A stretch of DNA of 64,000 nucleotides from positions 62,001-126,000 of the forward strand of contig NZ_SSBL01000010.1 of assembly GCF_004795105.1 (NCBI RefSeq), read 5' to 3'. The stretch is from Streptomyces sp. A0642. Its GTDB lineage: Bacteria > Actinomycetota > Actinomycetes > Streptomycetales > Streptomycetaceae. The position numbers and the translations under genes are program-made. Under the pieces are notes generated by a model. That model had not been told where the DNA came from. It worked only from the letters and a program-made list of their open reading frames with translations, and did not search any database. The stretch's first letter is position 1, and every line of letters starts with the position of its first letter. This document shows, piece after piece, positions 35,340 through 43,614 of this stretch.

Positions 35340-35355
35340 ACTGGTCTAGACAACC
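35340..35355 (+). promoter_or_regulatory. DasR-responsive element (dre) upstream of ptsH
   Basis: The sequence ACTGGTCTAGACAACC matches the dre consensus ACTGGTCTAGACCAGT through its first 12 bases and core. It lies 23 bp upstream of the ptsH start. In S. coelicolor DasR represses the phosphotransferase genes, ptsH included, and is released by glucosamine-6-phosphate. Confidence 0.85.
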
Positions 35356-35378
35356 ATTGATTCGTGAAGGGCAGAACC

Positions 35379-35660
35379 ATGGCTGAGCGCCGCGTCAACG
35401 TCGGTTGGGCCGAGGGCCTGCACGCCCGCCCCGCTTCCATCTTCGTCCGTGCCGCCACGGCTTCCGGCGTCCCCGTCACCATCGCCAAGGCCGACGGCAA
35501 CCCGGTGAACGCGGCCTCCATGCTCGCCGTGCTCGGCCTCGGCGCTCAGGGCGGCGAGGAGATCGTGCTCGCGTCCGATGCGGACAACGCCGAGGCCGCT
35601 CTGGACCGCCTGTCCAAGCTGGTCGCCGAGGGGCTCGACGAGCTTCCGGAGACCGTCTGA
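35379..35660 (+). CDS. ptsH: HPr, phosphocarrier of the phosphotransferase system
   Basis: Passes phosphate from enzyme I to sugar-specific enzyme II complexes. The 93 residues carry the active histidine H15 in EGLHARPAS and a serine at 47 (NAASMLAVLGLG) matching the regulatory Ser46 of other bacteria. The ATG at 35379 has a GAAGGG ribosome-binding site; an in-frame ATG at 35364 lies too close to the dre site. Followed by a classical terminator, so monocistronic and probably under DasR control. Confidence 0.96.
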   Translation: MAERRVNVGWAEGLHARPASIFVRAATASGVPVTIAKADGNPVNAASMLAVLGLGAQGGEEIVLASDADNAEAALDRLSKLVAEGLDELPETV

Positions 35661-35695
35661 TTCCGTCGGGCCATCACCGCGGGAATTCCCGCGCG

Positions 35696-35735
35696 AAAGC
35701 CGCGGCACCCTTGACCGGGAGCCGCGGCTTTTTCG
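35696..35735 (+). terminator. Intrinsic terminator of ptsH
   Basis: An 11-bp stem (AAAGCCGCGGC at 35696-35706 with its complement at 35721-35731), a 14-nt loop and a run of five T to 35733. This is one of the few T-tailed terminators in the window. Confidence 0.9.
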
Positions 35736-35850
35736 TGCACGCGGAGGGCGATCAGACAATGGGCCCGGACCGAACGGCTTCGCAGCGCTGAATTCGGGCA
35801 GCAGAAAGAAAGCCCTGCGGAATGCCTGTCCTTTGTATACGGCGCACGTG

Positions 35851-36552
35851 TTAATGCCGGCCGCTCGGGGTGTTTACGACATGTTGCGAAGTCCTCACCC
35901 GGCCGGTGCGGGCGGCGTCCGGCCGGCCGGCGCGGCGCAGCCGGTACGCGGCGGTGGCCCGCTCGGCGTGCTGGGCGGTCAGCGCTCTGGCCCGCTCTGC
36001 GTCGCCGCGCGCCACGGCGTCCACGATCGCGCCGTGCTCCGCCCAGGAATCGACCGGCCGGGCCGGCTGCTCGATCGTGTACATCCAGGCGGTCTTGTGC
36101 CGGAGCTGGGTGAGCAGCGCGATCAGCCCGGGACTGCCGGAGGCCTGCGCGAGCGTCTCGTGGAACCAGCCGCCCAGGGAGCGCAGGTCCTCGCCCTCGC
36201 CCCGGCGGGCCCGCTCCTGACCGAGCCTCACCAGGCCGCGCAGCACTTTGAGGTGCGCGTCCGTGCGGCGGTGGGCGGCACGGGCGGCGCCGAGCGGCTC
36301 CAGCAGCGTCCGGACCTCCAGGAGGTCGGCGGCCTCCTGCTCGGTGGGCTCGGCGACGCAGGCTCCGGCGTGCCTGCGGGTGACCACGAATCCCTCGGAC
36401 TCCAGGGTGCGCAGCGCCTCCCGCACCGGGACGCGGGAGACCCCGTACCGGCGTGCGAGCACCTCCTCGGTGAGCCGGCTGCCGCGTTCGAAGACACCCT
36501 GGACGATGTCGTCACGGATTGCCGTGCATACCGAATGCGCCGGAATGCGCAT
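35851..36552 (-). CDS. GntR family regulator, FadR/FCD subfamily
   Basis: Transcription regulator of 233 residues. The N-terminal winged helix (residues about 5-70; RLTEEVLARRYGVSRVPVREALRTLESEGF) is typical of GntR proteins, and the C-terminal FCD domain (about 80-205) shows LEPLGAARAAHRR and WFHETLAQASGSP with metal-binding-type histidines. The effector is probably a small carboxylate or sugar acid, as for the subfamily, but this cannot be read from sequence. The ATG is at 36552. A perfect inverted repeat about 67 bp upstream could be its own operator. Confidence 0.9.
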   Translation of the reverse strand: MRIPAHSVCTAIRDDIVQGVFERGSRLTEEVLARRYGVSRVPVREALRTLESEGFVVTRRHAGACVAEPTEQEAADLLEVRTLLEPLGAARAAHRRTDAHLKVLRGLVRLGQERARRGEGEDLRSLGGWFHETLAQASGSPGLIALLTQLRHKTAWMYTIEQPARPVDSWAEHGAIVDAVARGDAERARALTAQHAERATAAYRLRRAGRPDAARTGRVRTSQHVVNTPSGRH

Positions 36553-36618
36553 GTCCGAACCTCCGCCTTAATCCCCGCGAAACGCGGCCGATCGACGCCT
36601 GCCCTGCGACTCTATTGC

Positions 36619-36632
36619 AATGCGCTCGCATT
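36619..36632 (-). promoter_or_regulatory. Inverted repeat upstream of the GntR gene
   Basis: AATGCGCTCGCATT is a perfect 6-2-6 dyad preceded by an ATTGCAAT palindrome (36614-36621). It lies in a comparatively AT-rich stretch before the GntR start, consistent with an autoregulatory operator. Confidence 0.5.
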
Positions 36633-36671
36633 TCCGACGGCGGGTGGAAATTCATGAATATCTTTTGGTCT

Positions 36672-36709
36672 CCGGCCGCCCGCGCACGCCGGTGTGCGCG
36701 GGCGGCCGG
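36672..36709 (-). terminator. Second of two tandem terminators after the M23 peptidase gene
   Basis: A perfect 16-bp inverted repeat (36672-36687 with 36694-36709) and a 6-nt loop. Together with the next hairpin upstream it forms a double terminator. Confidence 0.8.
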
Positions 36710-36721
36710 TACGCGGACACG

Positions 36722-36754
36722 GCGAAGGCCCCGGCGTGATGCCGGGGCCTTCGC
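36722..36754 (-). terminator. First terminator after the M23 peptidase gene
   Basis: A perfect 14-bp inverted repeat (GCGAAGGCCCCGGC at 36722-36735 with 36741-36754) and a 5-nt loop, 57 bp beyond the stop. Confidence 0.85.
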
Positions 36755-36811
36755 GGGGGGTCTTCGAGGGCGGGCGTCCGGGGACCGGCCGCCTCCGGCC
36801 GGTCAGGAGGC

Positions 36812-37630
36812 TCAGACGGAGAGGCCGTGGGCCCGCAGGTAGGCGACCGGGTCCATGTCGGAGCCGTACGAGGGCGTCGTGCGGGCCTCGAAGTGGAGGT
36901 GCGGGCCGGTCGAGTTGCCGGTGGAGCCGGAGAGGCCGATCTGCTGTCCGGCGCCGACGCTCTGACCGACGGACACGCCGATCGACGAGAGGTGGCCGTA
37001 CTGGGTGTACGTGCCGTCCGTCATCCGCAGCACGATGTTGTTGCCGTACGCCCCGCCCCAGCCGGCCTGGACGACCGTGCCCGCGCCGACGGCGACGACG
37101 GAGGTCCCGGAGGCGGCGTGGAAGTCGATGCCGGAGTGGCTCCCGGAGGACCAGAGCGAGCCGCTGGACTTGTAGCCCGTGGATACGTACGAACCGGCGA
37201 CGGGAAGCTGGAAGGAGCCGAGCCGGGCGCGTTCGGCGGAGCGCGCGGCACGGGCGGCGCGCTCGCGGGCCTCCTCGGCGCGGGCGGTGGCCTTCGCCTT
37301 CGCGGCGGCCCTGGCCTCGGCCTTCGCCTTCGCCGCGGCCTTCGCCTTCTTCGCCTCGGCCTCGGCCTTCTTCTCGGCGACGTCGGCCTGGTGCCGCTGC
37401 GCGTCCGCCTGCGCGTCGATCCGGTCGGCGAGGACGTTCTCGATGGCGATGGCCTGGGTGAGGCCGGTCTCGGCGACGGCGGGGGTCTCGGTGTCCGCGG
37501 CCAGGGCCGGCGAGGCCAGTCCGCCGAGGACGCCGGTGGTGGCCAGGGTCGCGATGCCGACGGCCTTCGCGCCGCTGCGCGTCAGACGGCCCGGGGCACG
37601 GTGCTTCCCGGAGGCACGGGTGAACGCCAT
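36812..37630 (-). CDS. Secreted M23 family peptidoglycan endopeptidase
   Basis: Wall hydrolase of 272 residues that should cut peptide cross-links. A long signal peptide ends near ALA-ADTE (about residue 45). A charged Ala/Lys/Glu coiled coil follows (about 60-135; many AKAKAEA units). The LytM/M23 domain occupies about 145-270, with zinc and catalytic motifs HSGIDFHAA, YGHLSSIGV and GPHLHFEA. The ATG at 37630 is well downstream of a c-di-AMP riboswitch on the same strand, so expression is probably tied to c-di-AMP level, as for other Streptomyces wall-lytic genes. Confidence 0.93.
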   Translation of the reverse strand: MAFTRASGKHRAPGRLTRSGAKAVGIATLATTGVLGGLASPALAADTETPAVAETGLTQAIAIENVLADRIDAQADAQRHQADVAEKKAEAEAKKAKAAAKAKAEARAAAKAKATARAEEARERAARAARSAERARLGSFQLPVAGSYVSTGYKSSGSLWSSGSHSGIDFHAASGTSVVAVGAGTVVQAGWGGAYGNNIVLRMTDGTYTQYGHLSSIGVSVGQSVGAGQQIGLSGSTGNSTGPHLHFEARTTPSYGSDMDPVAYLRAHGLSV

Positions 37631-37654
37631 GGAGTGGCTGGTCCTTTCCTTCCT

Positions 37655-37803
37655 TCTCGCCTACCGGGTTAGCTGACGGGTTCGGAGCAGGAAGGTCTCC
37701 TACGGACTCCTCGGCCTCGTACGAGGCGCCGGCGTCCGATTCACCCCAGGGACTGCGTGGGTCCCCGGCTCCCCGGGCTCGCGCCTGACGGGGACTCGGC
37801 GAT
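37655..37803 (-). promoter_or_regulatory. c-di-AMP riboswitch (ydaO/yuaA type)
   Basis: Read on the minus strand, the leader has GCCCGGGGAGCCGGGG, then GGGGTGAATC, then GAACCCGTCAGCTAACCCGG, in the order and spacing conserved in ydaO RNAs. The outer stem forms between TCGCC (37798-37802) and GGCGA (37657-37661). In this class high c-di-AMP turns expression off. It ends about 25 nt before the start of the M23 endopeptidase gene. Confidence 0.92.
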
Positions 37804-37950
37804 GACTGCCCGGTACGTCGCGGATGCGGCATACGAGTGACGAACAGCCGAGCCGACGCTAAGGGGGAGCACTTCCCCCCACCAAACGGACAGGCCCTTT
37901 TGTCGCGTATCCCACAGGGCAGACGGGCAACCTCTCCCCCAAAGCGGGCA

Positions 37951-37996
37951 AAAGCGAAGACTCTGACGGAGTCCGCTCCGTCAGAGTCTTCGCTTT
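37951..37996 (-). terminator. Very strong terminator after the M16 peptidase pair
   Basis: A perfect 21-bp inverted repeat (37951-37971 with 37976-37996) around a TCCG tetraloop; further complementary bases extend it outward. It lies about 100 bp beyond the stop of the second M16 gene and shields the riboswitch region. Confidence 0.92.
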
Positions 37997-38074
37997 GCCC
38001 CGCTATCGGGGGACCGGCCGTGCATGCGGACGCCCCCGTCGGCCGGCCGGGCCTCAGGCGTCGGCCGGCTGCGC

Positions 38075-38102
38075 GTCAGCCGTCAGCCGTCAGCCGTCAG
38101 CC
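38075..38102. repeat. Heptanucleotide tandem repeat (GTCAGCC x4)
   Basis: Four exact copies of GTCAGCC. The last copy contains the stop codon of the M16 gene (38097-38099). Changes in copy number would add or remove bases only downstream of that stop or shift the end of the reading frame. Confidence 0.9.
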
Positions 38103-39509
38103 GGAAACGACCGTCACCTCACCGATGCCGAGGGCCCTGACGGGCTCCGCGATCTGCGAGGCGTCGCCGACCAGGACCGTGACCAGCCGGTCGCCCGGGA
38201 AGGCGTTGACCACGGCCGCGGTCGCCTCGACCGTGCCGGTCTCCGCGAGGCGCGCGTACAGGTGTGCCTGGTAGTCGTCCGGGAGGTGCTGCTCGACCTG
38301 GTCCGCGAGGGTGCCCGCGACGGAGGCCGCCGTCTCGAACTTCAACGGGGCGACACCGACGAGGTTCTGCACGGCCGTCTCGCGTTCGGCGTCCGTCAGC
38401 CCTTCGGCGGCCAGGGTCCGCAGGACCTTCCACAGGTCCTCCAGGGCCGGGCCGGTGGACTCCGTGTCCACCGAACCGCTGATGGCGAGCATCGCGGCGC
38501 CCGTGGCCCCGGACGCGGAGTCCGGGGCCGAGGAGCGCAGGACCTGGGCGAAGGCCCGTACGCCGTAGGTGTAGCCCTTCTCCTCGCGCAGCACCCGGTC
38601 GAGCCGGGAGGTGAGCGTGCCACCCAGGCAGTAGGTGCCGAGCACCTGGGCCGGCCAGACGCTGTCGTGCCGGTCCGCGCCGATCCGGCCGATCAGCAGC
38701 TGCGTCTGGACCGCCCCGGGGCGGTCCACGATCACCACGCGGCCCGTGTCGTCGGCGGTGATCGGCGGGACGGGCCGGGGCTCGGCGGTGTTGCCCGACC
38801 AGTCGCCGAGGGTGTCGGCGAGCAGGGCGTCCAGGTCGATGCCCGTGAGGTCTCCGACGACCACGGCGGTCGCGGTCGACGGACGGACGTGCGCGTCGTA
38901 GAAGGCGCGCACGGCCGCGGAGTCGATCCGGGCCACGGTCTCCTCGGTGCCCTGGCGGGGGCGCGACATGCGGGCCGTGGCCGGGAAGAGCTCCTTGGAG
39001 AGCTGCTTGGCGGCACGGCGGGCCGGATTGGCCTGCTCGTGCGGGATCTCGTCCAGCCGGTTGCCCACCAGCCGCTCGATCTCGCTGTCGGTGAAGGCGG
39101 GCGCCCGCAGCGCCTCGGCGACCAGGCCGAGCGCCTTGGCCAGCCGGGAGGCCGGAACCTCCAGGGAGACCCGGACCCCGGGGTGGTCGGCGTGGGCGTC
39201 CAGGGTGGCGCCGCAGCGCTCGAGCTCGGCGGCGAACTCCTCGGCGCTCTGCTTGTCGGTGCCCTCGGACAGGGCGCGGGACATGATCGTGGCGACCCCG
39301 TCCAGGCCCTCGGGCTCGGCGTCCAGGGGGGCGTCGAGGAAGATCTCCACGGCGACGACCTGCTGGCCGGGGCGGTGGCAGCGCAGCACCGTGAGGCCGT
39401 TGGGCAGGGAGCCGCGCTCGGGCGCGGGGAAGGCCCAGGGCCTGGCCACGCCGGGGGCGGGCTGCGGGTGGTACTCCATCGAAACTCCAGTCGCGGCAGC
39501 GTCGGTCAC
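38097..39509 (-). CDS. M16 peptidase-like protein lacking the zinc motif (partner subunit)
   Basis: Protein of 470 residues with the two-lobed pitrilysin fold signature (SLPNGLTVLR near residue 35, later EEKGYTYGVRAF), but the segment where HxxEH should be reads LDGVATIMSRAL, so it cannot bind zinc. Such proteins form heterodimers with an active M16 subunit. GTG start at 39509 overlaps the stop of that active partner as GTGA. No signal peptide is seen. Confidence 0.92.
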   Translation of the reverse strand: MTDAAATGVSMEYHPQPAPGVARPWAFPAPERGSLPNGLTVLRCHRPGQQVVAVEIFLDAPLDAEPEGLDGVATIMSRALSEGTDKQSAEEFAAELERCGATLDAHADHPGVRVSLEVPASRLAKALGLVAEALRAPAFTDSEIERLVGNRLDEIPHEQANPARRAAKQLSKELFPATARMSRPRQGTEETVARIDSAAVRAFYDAHVRPSTATAVVVGDLTGIDLDALLADTLGDWSGNTAEPRPVPPITADDTGRVVIVDRPGAVQTQLLIGRIGADRHDSVWPAQVLGTYCLGGTLTSRLDRVLREEKGYTYGVRAFAQVLRSSAPDSASGATGAAMLAISGSVDTESTGPALEDLWKVLRTLAAEGLTDAERETAVQNLVGVAPLKFETAASVAGTLADQVEQHLPDDYQAHLYARLAETGTVEATAAVVNAFPGDRLVTVLVGDASQIAEPVRALGIGEVTVVSG

Positions 39510-40876
39510 TTGTCCGCTCCTTCGTGCACGTCGGTGTCGGTGGCGGCGTCCGCCTCTTCGGCGGTCTCGGCGGACTCGACCGGCTCGTAGACCAGCACCG
39601 CCCGGTTGTCGGGGCGCAGCTGGGCCCTGGCGGCCGCCCGGACCTCTTCGGCGGTCACGTCGAGCACCCGGTGCACGGCCGTCAGGGCGAGCTGGGGGTC
39701 GCCGAACAGCACGGCGTACCTGCAGAGTTCATCGGCGCGGCCCGCGACGGTGCCGAGGCGGTCCAGCCACTCGCGCTCCAACTGTGCCTGGGCACGCTCC
39801 ATTTCCTCGGGCGTGGGGCCCTCCTCGGCGAACCGGGCCAGCTCCTCGTCGACCGCGGCCTCGATCTGCGCCACTTCGACCCCGCCGGACGTCTTGACGT
39901 CCAGCCAGCCGAGCGAGGGCGCGCCCGCGAGCCGCAGCAGCCCGAATCCGGCCGCGACGGCCGTCCGGTCGCGGCGGACCAGACGGTTGTGCAGCCGTGA
40001 CGACTCGCCGCCGCCCAGCACGGTCAGTGCGAGGTCCGCGGCGTCGCATTCGCGCGTGCCGTCGTGCGGCAGCCGGTAGGCGGCCATCAGCGCACGCGCC
40101 GGGACCTCCTCGCGGACCTCCTCGCGCAACTGGCTGCCGATGATCTCGGGGAGCGTGCCGTCGCGCGGCGGCTGCTTGCCGTCGTGCGAGGGGATGCTGC
40201 CGAAGTACTTCTCGATCCAGGCGAGGGTCCGCTCGGGGTCGATGTCGCCGACGACGGAGAGCACCGCGTTGTTGGGCGCGTAGTACGTACGGAAGAAGGT
40301 CCGCGCGTCCTCGAGTGTCGCGGCGTCCAGGTCGGCCATCGAGCCGATCGGGGTGTGGTGGTACGGGTGGCCCTCCGGGTAGGCGAGGGCCGTCAGCTTC
40401 TCGAACGCCGTGCCGTACGGCACGTTGTCGTAGCGCTGGCGGCGCTCGTTCTTGACGACGTCACGCTGGTTCTCCATGGACTCGTCGTCGAGCGCGGCGA
40501 GCAGCGAGCCCATCCGGTCGGCCTCGAGCCACAGGGCCAGCTCCAGCTGGTGCGTCGGCATCGTCTCGAAGTAGTTGGTCCGCTCGAAGCTGGTGGTCCC
40601 GTTGAGGGAGCCGCCGGCGCCCTGCACCAGCTCGAAGTGCCCGTTCCCCTTGACCTGGCCGGAACCCTGGAACATCAGGTGCTCGAAGAGGTGAGCCAGA
40701 CCGGTGCGTCCCTTGACCTCGTGGCGCGAACCGACGTCGTACCAGAGGCACACCGCGGCGACCGGGGTCAGATGGTCCTCCGAGAGCACCACGCGCAGGC
40801 CGTTGGCCAAGCGGTGCTCTGTCGCTGTCAAGCCGCCGGAGCCGGCCTCGGTTGTGGCCGTGTGACCCATGGGCAT
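39506..40876 (-). CDS. M16 family zinc metalloprotease, active subunit
   Basis: Pitrilysin-type protease of 456 residues. The inverted zinc motif HLFEHLMFQG is at about residues 66-75 (HxxEH), with the third ligand glutamate in the expected downstream helix (ENQRDVVKNERRQR). Family segments SLNGTTSFERTNYF and GDIDPERTL are present. Likely degrades small peptides or processes signal fragments; the target is unknown. The ATG at 40876 has a GAAGGGA ribosome-binding site. It is first in the two-gene operon. Confidence 0.94.
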   Translation of the reverse strand: MPMGHTATTEAGSGGLTATEHRLANGLRVVLSEDHLTPVAAVCLWYDVGSRHEVKGRTGLAHLFEHLMFQGSGQVKGNGHFELVQGAGGSLNGTTSFERTNYFETMPTHQLELALWLEADRMGSLLAALDDESMENQRDVVKNERRQRYDNVPYGTAFEKLTALAYPEGHPYHHTPIGSMADLDAATLEDARTFFRTYYAPNNAVLSVVGDIDPERTLAWIEKYFGSIPSHDGKQPPRDGTLPEIIGSQLREEVREEVPARALMAAYRLPHDGTRECDAADLALTVLGGGESSRLHNRLVRRDRTAVAAGFGLLRLAGAPSLGWLDVKTSGGVEVAQIEAAVDEELARFAEEGPTPEEMERAQAQLEREWLDRLGTVAGRADELCRYAVLFGDPQLALTAVHRVLDVTAEEVRAAARAQLRPDNRAVLVYEPVESAETAEEADAATDTDVHEGADK

Positions 40877-41139
40877 GTACGTCCCTTCGATCGCGATACT
40901 GGATGCTGATGTCGAGAAGTTGATTCGAGACCTGCCACTGTAAGCAAGCGCACCGGCACCTGGCGAAGTTCCCGTGTCGCGAAAGTTCGCGGGAAAGAGG
41001 GTCCCGGGCCCCTCGGGACGGGGTGCGGAACGCCCTTTGGGACGGGTCGAGGTCCGGGTTGTCAGTGGGGCGGTCCACAATGGTGCGCGTCAGAACCTGA
41101 GGTTGCCCGAACAGAATCCGTGAAGGAGTCGCAGCAGCG

Positions 41140-43590
41140 ATGGCCCGCCGCAGCACGAAGACCCCGCCGCCGGTCGACTTCGAGGAGAACATCCTCGACA
41201 TCGACGTCGTCGACGAAATGCAGGGCTCCTTCCTCGAGTACGCGTACTCGGTGATCTACTCACGGGCCCTGCCGGACGCCCGTGACGGTATGAAGCCGGT
41301 GCACCGCCGCATCGTCTACCAGATGAACGAGATGGGCCTGCGCCCGGACCGCGGCTTCGTGAAGTGCGCCCGCGTGGTGGGCGAAGTCATGGGCAAGCTG
41401 CACCCGCACGGCGACGCGTCGATCTACGACGCGCTGGTCCGGATGGCCCAGCCGTTCTCGATGCGGCTCCCCCTCGTCGACGGGCACGGGAACTTCGGCT
41501 CGCTCGGTAACGACGACCCGCCGGCCGCCATGCGGTACACCGAATGCCGGATGGCCGACGCGACGTCACTGATGACGGAGTCGATCGACGAGGACACCGT
41601 CGCCTTCCAGTCGAACTACGACGGCCAGGAGCAGGAGCCGGTCGTCCTTCCGGCCGCCTATCCGAACCTCCTGGTCAACGGGGCGACCGGGATCGCCGTC
41701 GGCATGGCGACCAACATGCCGCCGCACAACCTGGGCGAGGTCATCGCCGCCGCCCGGCACCTCATCAAGCATCCGGGTGCGGACCTGGAGACCCTGATGC
41801 GGTTCGTGCCCGGGCCCGACCTGCCGACCGGCGGGCGGATCGTGGGGCTCGGCGGCATCAAGGACGCGTACGCGGGCGGTCGCGGCTCGTTCAAGATCCG
41901 CGCCACCGTCGCCGTGGAGAACGTCACGCCGCGCCGCAAGGGCCTGGTCGTCACCGAACTGCCCTTCACCGTCGGTCCGGAGAAGGTGATCGCGAAGATC
42001 AAGGACCTGGTCTCGGCGAAGAAGCTCCAGGGCATCGCCGACGTCAAGGACCTCACCGACCGCTCGCACGGTCTGCGCCTGGTCATCGAGATCAAGAACG
42101 GCTTCGTCCCCGAGGCCGTGCTGGAGCAGCTCTACAAGCTGACGCCGATGGAGGAGTCCTTCGGCATCAACAACGTGGCGCTGGTCGACGGGCAGCCGCT
42201 CACGCTGGGCCTCAAGGAGCTGCTGGAGGTCTACCTCGACCACCGCTTCGACGTGGTGCGCCGGCGCAGTGAGTTCCGGCGGACCAAGCGCCGCAACCGG
42301 CTGCACCTGGTCGAGGGCCTCCTGATCGCCCTGATCGACATCGACGAGGTCATCCGCCTCATCCGTTCCAGCGACAACTCGGCGCAGGCCAAGGAGCGGC
42401 TCATCGAGCACTTCTCGCTGAGCGAGATCCAGACCCAGTACATCCTGGACACGCCGCTGCGCCGGCTGACCCGGTTCGACCGGATCGAGCTGGAGAGCGA
42501 GCGGGACCGGCTCGACGCCGAGATCGCCGAGCTGACCGCGATCCTCGAGTCGGACACCGAGCTGCGCAAGCTCGTCTCCACCGAACTGGCGGTGGTCGCG
42601 AAGAAGTTCGGCACCGACCGGCGCACGGTGCTGCTGGAGTCGGCCGGTTCACAGGTCGCGTCCGTCCCGCTCGAGGTGGCGGACGACCCGTGCCGGGTGC
42701 TGCTGTCCTCGACCGGGCTGCTCGCGCGTACGGCCAACGACGACCCGATCGTGTTCGCCGAGGACGCCAAGCGGGCCAAGCACGACGTGATCGTCTCGGC
42801 GGTGCCGGCGACGGCGCGCGGTGACGTCGGCGTGGTGACCACCACGGGGCGGCTGTTGCGGCTCGCGGTGATCGATCTGCCCCAGCTGCCGGACACCCAT
42901 GCGGCGCCCAACCTGTCGGGCGGGGCGATGGTCGGCGAGTTCCTCACGCTGGGGGCGGACGAGGAGGTCGTCTGCCTCACCACGCTCGACGAGACCTCGC
43001 CCGGGCTGGCGATCGGCACCCTTCAGGGCGTCGTGAAGCGCGTGGTGCCCGACTACCCCGCCAACAAGGACGAGCTGGAGGTCATCACGCTCAAGGACGG
43101 GGACCGGATCGTCGGTGCGGCGGAGCTGCGGACGGGCGAGGAGGACCTGGTCTTCATCACCTCGGACGCACAGCTGCTGCGCTACCCGGCGGCGCAGGTG
43201 CGCCCGCAGGGGCGTCCGGCCGGCGGAATGGCGGGCGTGAAGCTCACCTCCGGGGCGGAGGTGCTCTCGTTCGCCGCGGTGGATCCCGCCGTGGACGCCA
43301 TGGTGTTCACGGTCGCGGGCTCGCACGGCACGCTGGACGATTCGGTGCTGACGTGCAAGCTCACCCCGTTCGACCAGTATCCGCGCAAGGGCCGGGCCAC
43401 CGGCGGGGTGCGCTGTCAGCGGTTCCTGAAGGGTGAGGACGTGCTGGTCTTCGCCTGGGCGGGTGCGACGCCCGCCAGGGCCGCGCAGAAGAACGGCACG
43501 CCCGCCTCGCTGCCCGAGCCCGATCCGCGGCGCGACGGTTCGGGGACGCCTCTGGAGAGCCCGGTCGCGGTGATCGCCGGCCCCGTGTAG
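41140..43590 (+). CDS. DNA gyrase/topoisomerase IV subunit A (ParC type)
   Basis: DNA-cleaving subunit of a type IIA topoisomerase, 816 residues. The catalytic tyrosine is Y133 in AMRYTECRM; the breakage domain covers about 25-490, followed by a coiled coil and a C-terminal beta-pinwheel with degenerate repeats. The quinolone region reads HPHGDASIYDALVRMAQ, with alanine (A93) where E. coli GyrA has Ser83. A canonical gyrA is expected near oriC, so this is the second copy, ParC-like. Its presumed B subunit is encoded about 12 kb away at 55856-57976. ATG at 41140, preceded by about 260 bp of promoter region. Confidence 0.93.
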   Translation: MARRSTKTPPPVDFEENILDIDVVDEMQGSFLEYAYSVIYSRALPDARDGMKPVHRRIVYQMNEMGLRPDRGFVKCARVVGEVMGKLHPHGDASIYDALVRMAQPFSMRLPLVDGHGNFGSLGNDDPPAAMRYTECRMADATSLMTESIDEDTVAFQSNYDGQEQEPVVLPAAYPNLLVNGATGIAVGMATNMPPHNLGEVIAAARHLIKHPGADLETLMRFVPGPDLPTGGRIVGLGGIKDAYAGGRGSFKIRATVAVENVTPRRKGLVVTELPFTVGPEKVIAKIKDLVSAKKLQGIADVKDLTDRSHGLRLVIEIKNGFVPEAVLEQLYKLTPMEESFGINNVALVDGQPLTLGLKELLEVYLDHRFDVVRRRSEFRRTKRRNRLHLVEGLLIALIDIDEVIRLIRSSDNSAQAKERLIEHFSLSEIQTQYILDTPLRRLTRFDRIELESERDRLDAEIAELTAILESDTELRKLVSTELAVVAKKFGTDRRTVLLESAGSQVASVPLEVADDPCRVLLSSTGLLARTANDDPIVFAEDAKRAKHDVIVSAVPATARGDVGVVTTTGRLLRLAVIDLPQLPDTHAAPNLSGGAMVGEFLTLGADEEVVCLTTLDETSPGLAIGTLQGVVKRVVPDYPANKDELEVITLKDGDRIVGAAELRTGEEDLVFITSDAQLLRYPAAQVRPQGRPAGGMAGVKLTSGAEVLSFAAVDPAVDAMVFTVAGSHGTLDDSVLTCKLTPFDQYPRKGRATGGVRCQRFLKGEDVLVFAWAGATPARAAQKNGTPASLPEPDPRRDGSGTPLESPVAVIAGPV

Positions 43591-43614
43591 AACGCGGGCC
43601 CGGCGGCTCCGGCG

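Noticed and set aside
32251..35349. 1032-codon plus-strand frame opposite the GNAT/acyl-CoA synthetase gene
   Set aside because: The minus-strand protein has clear domains along its full length; the plus frame has none.
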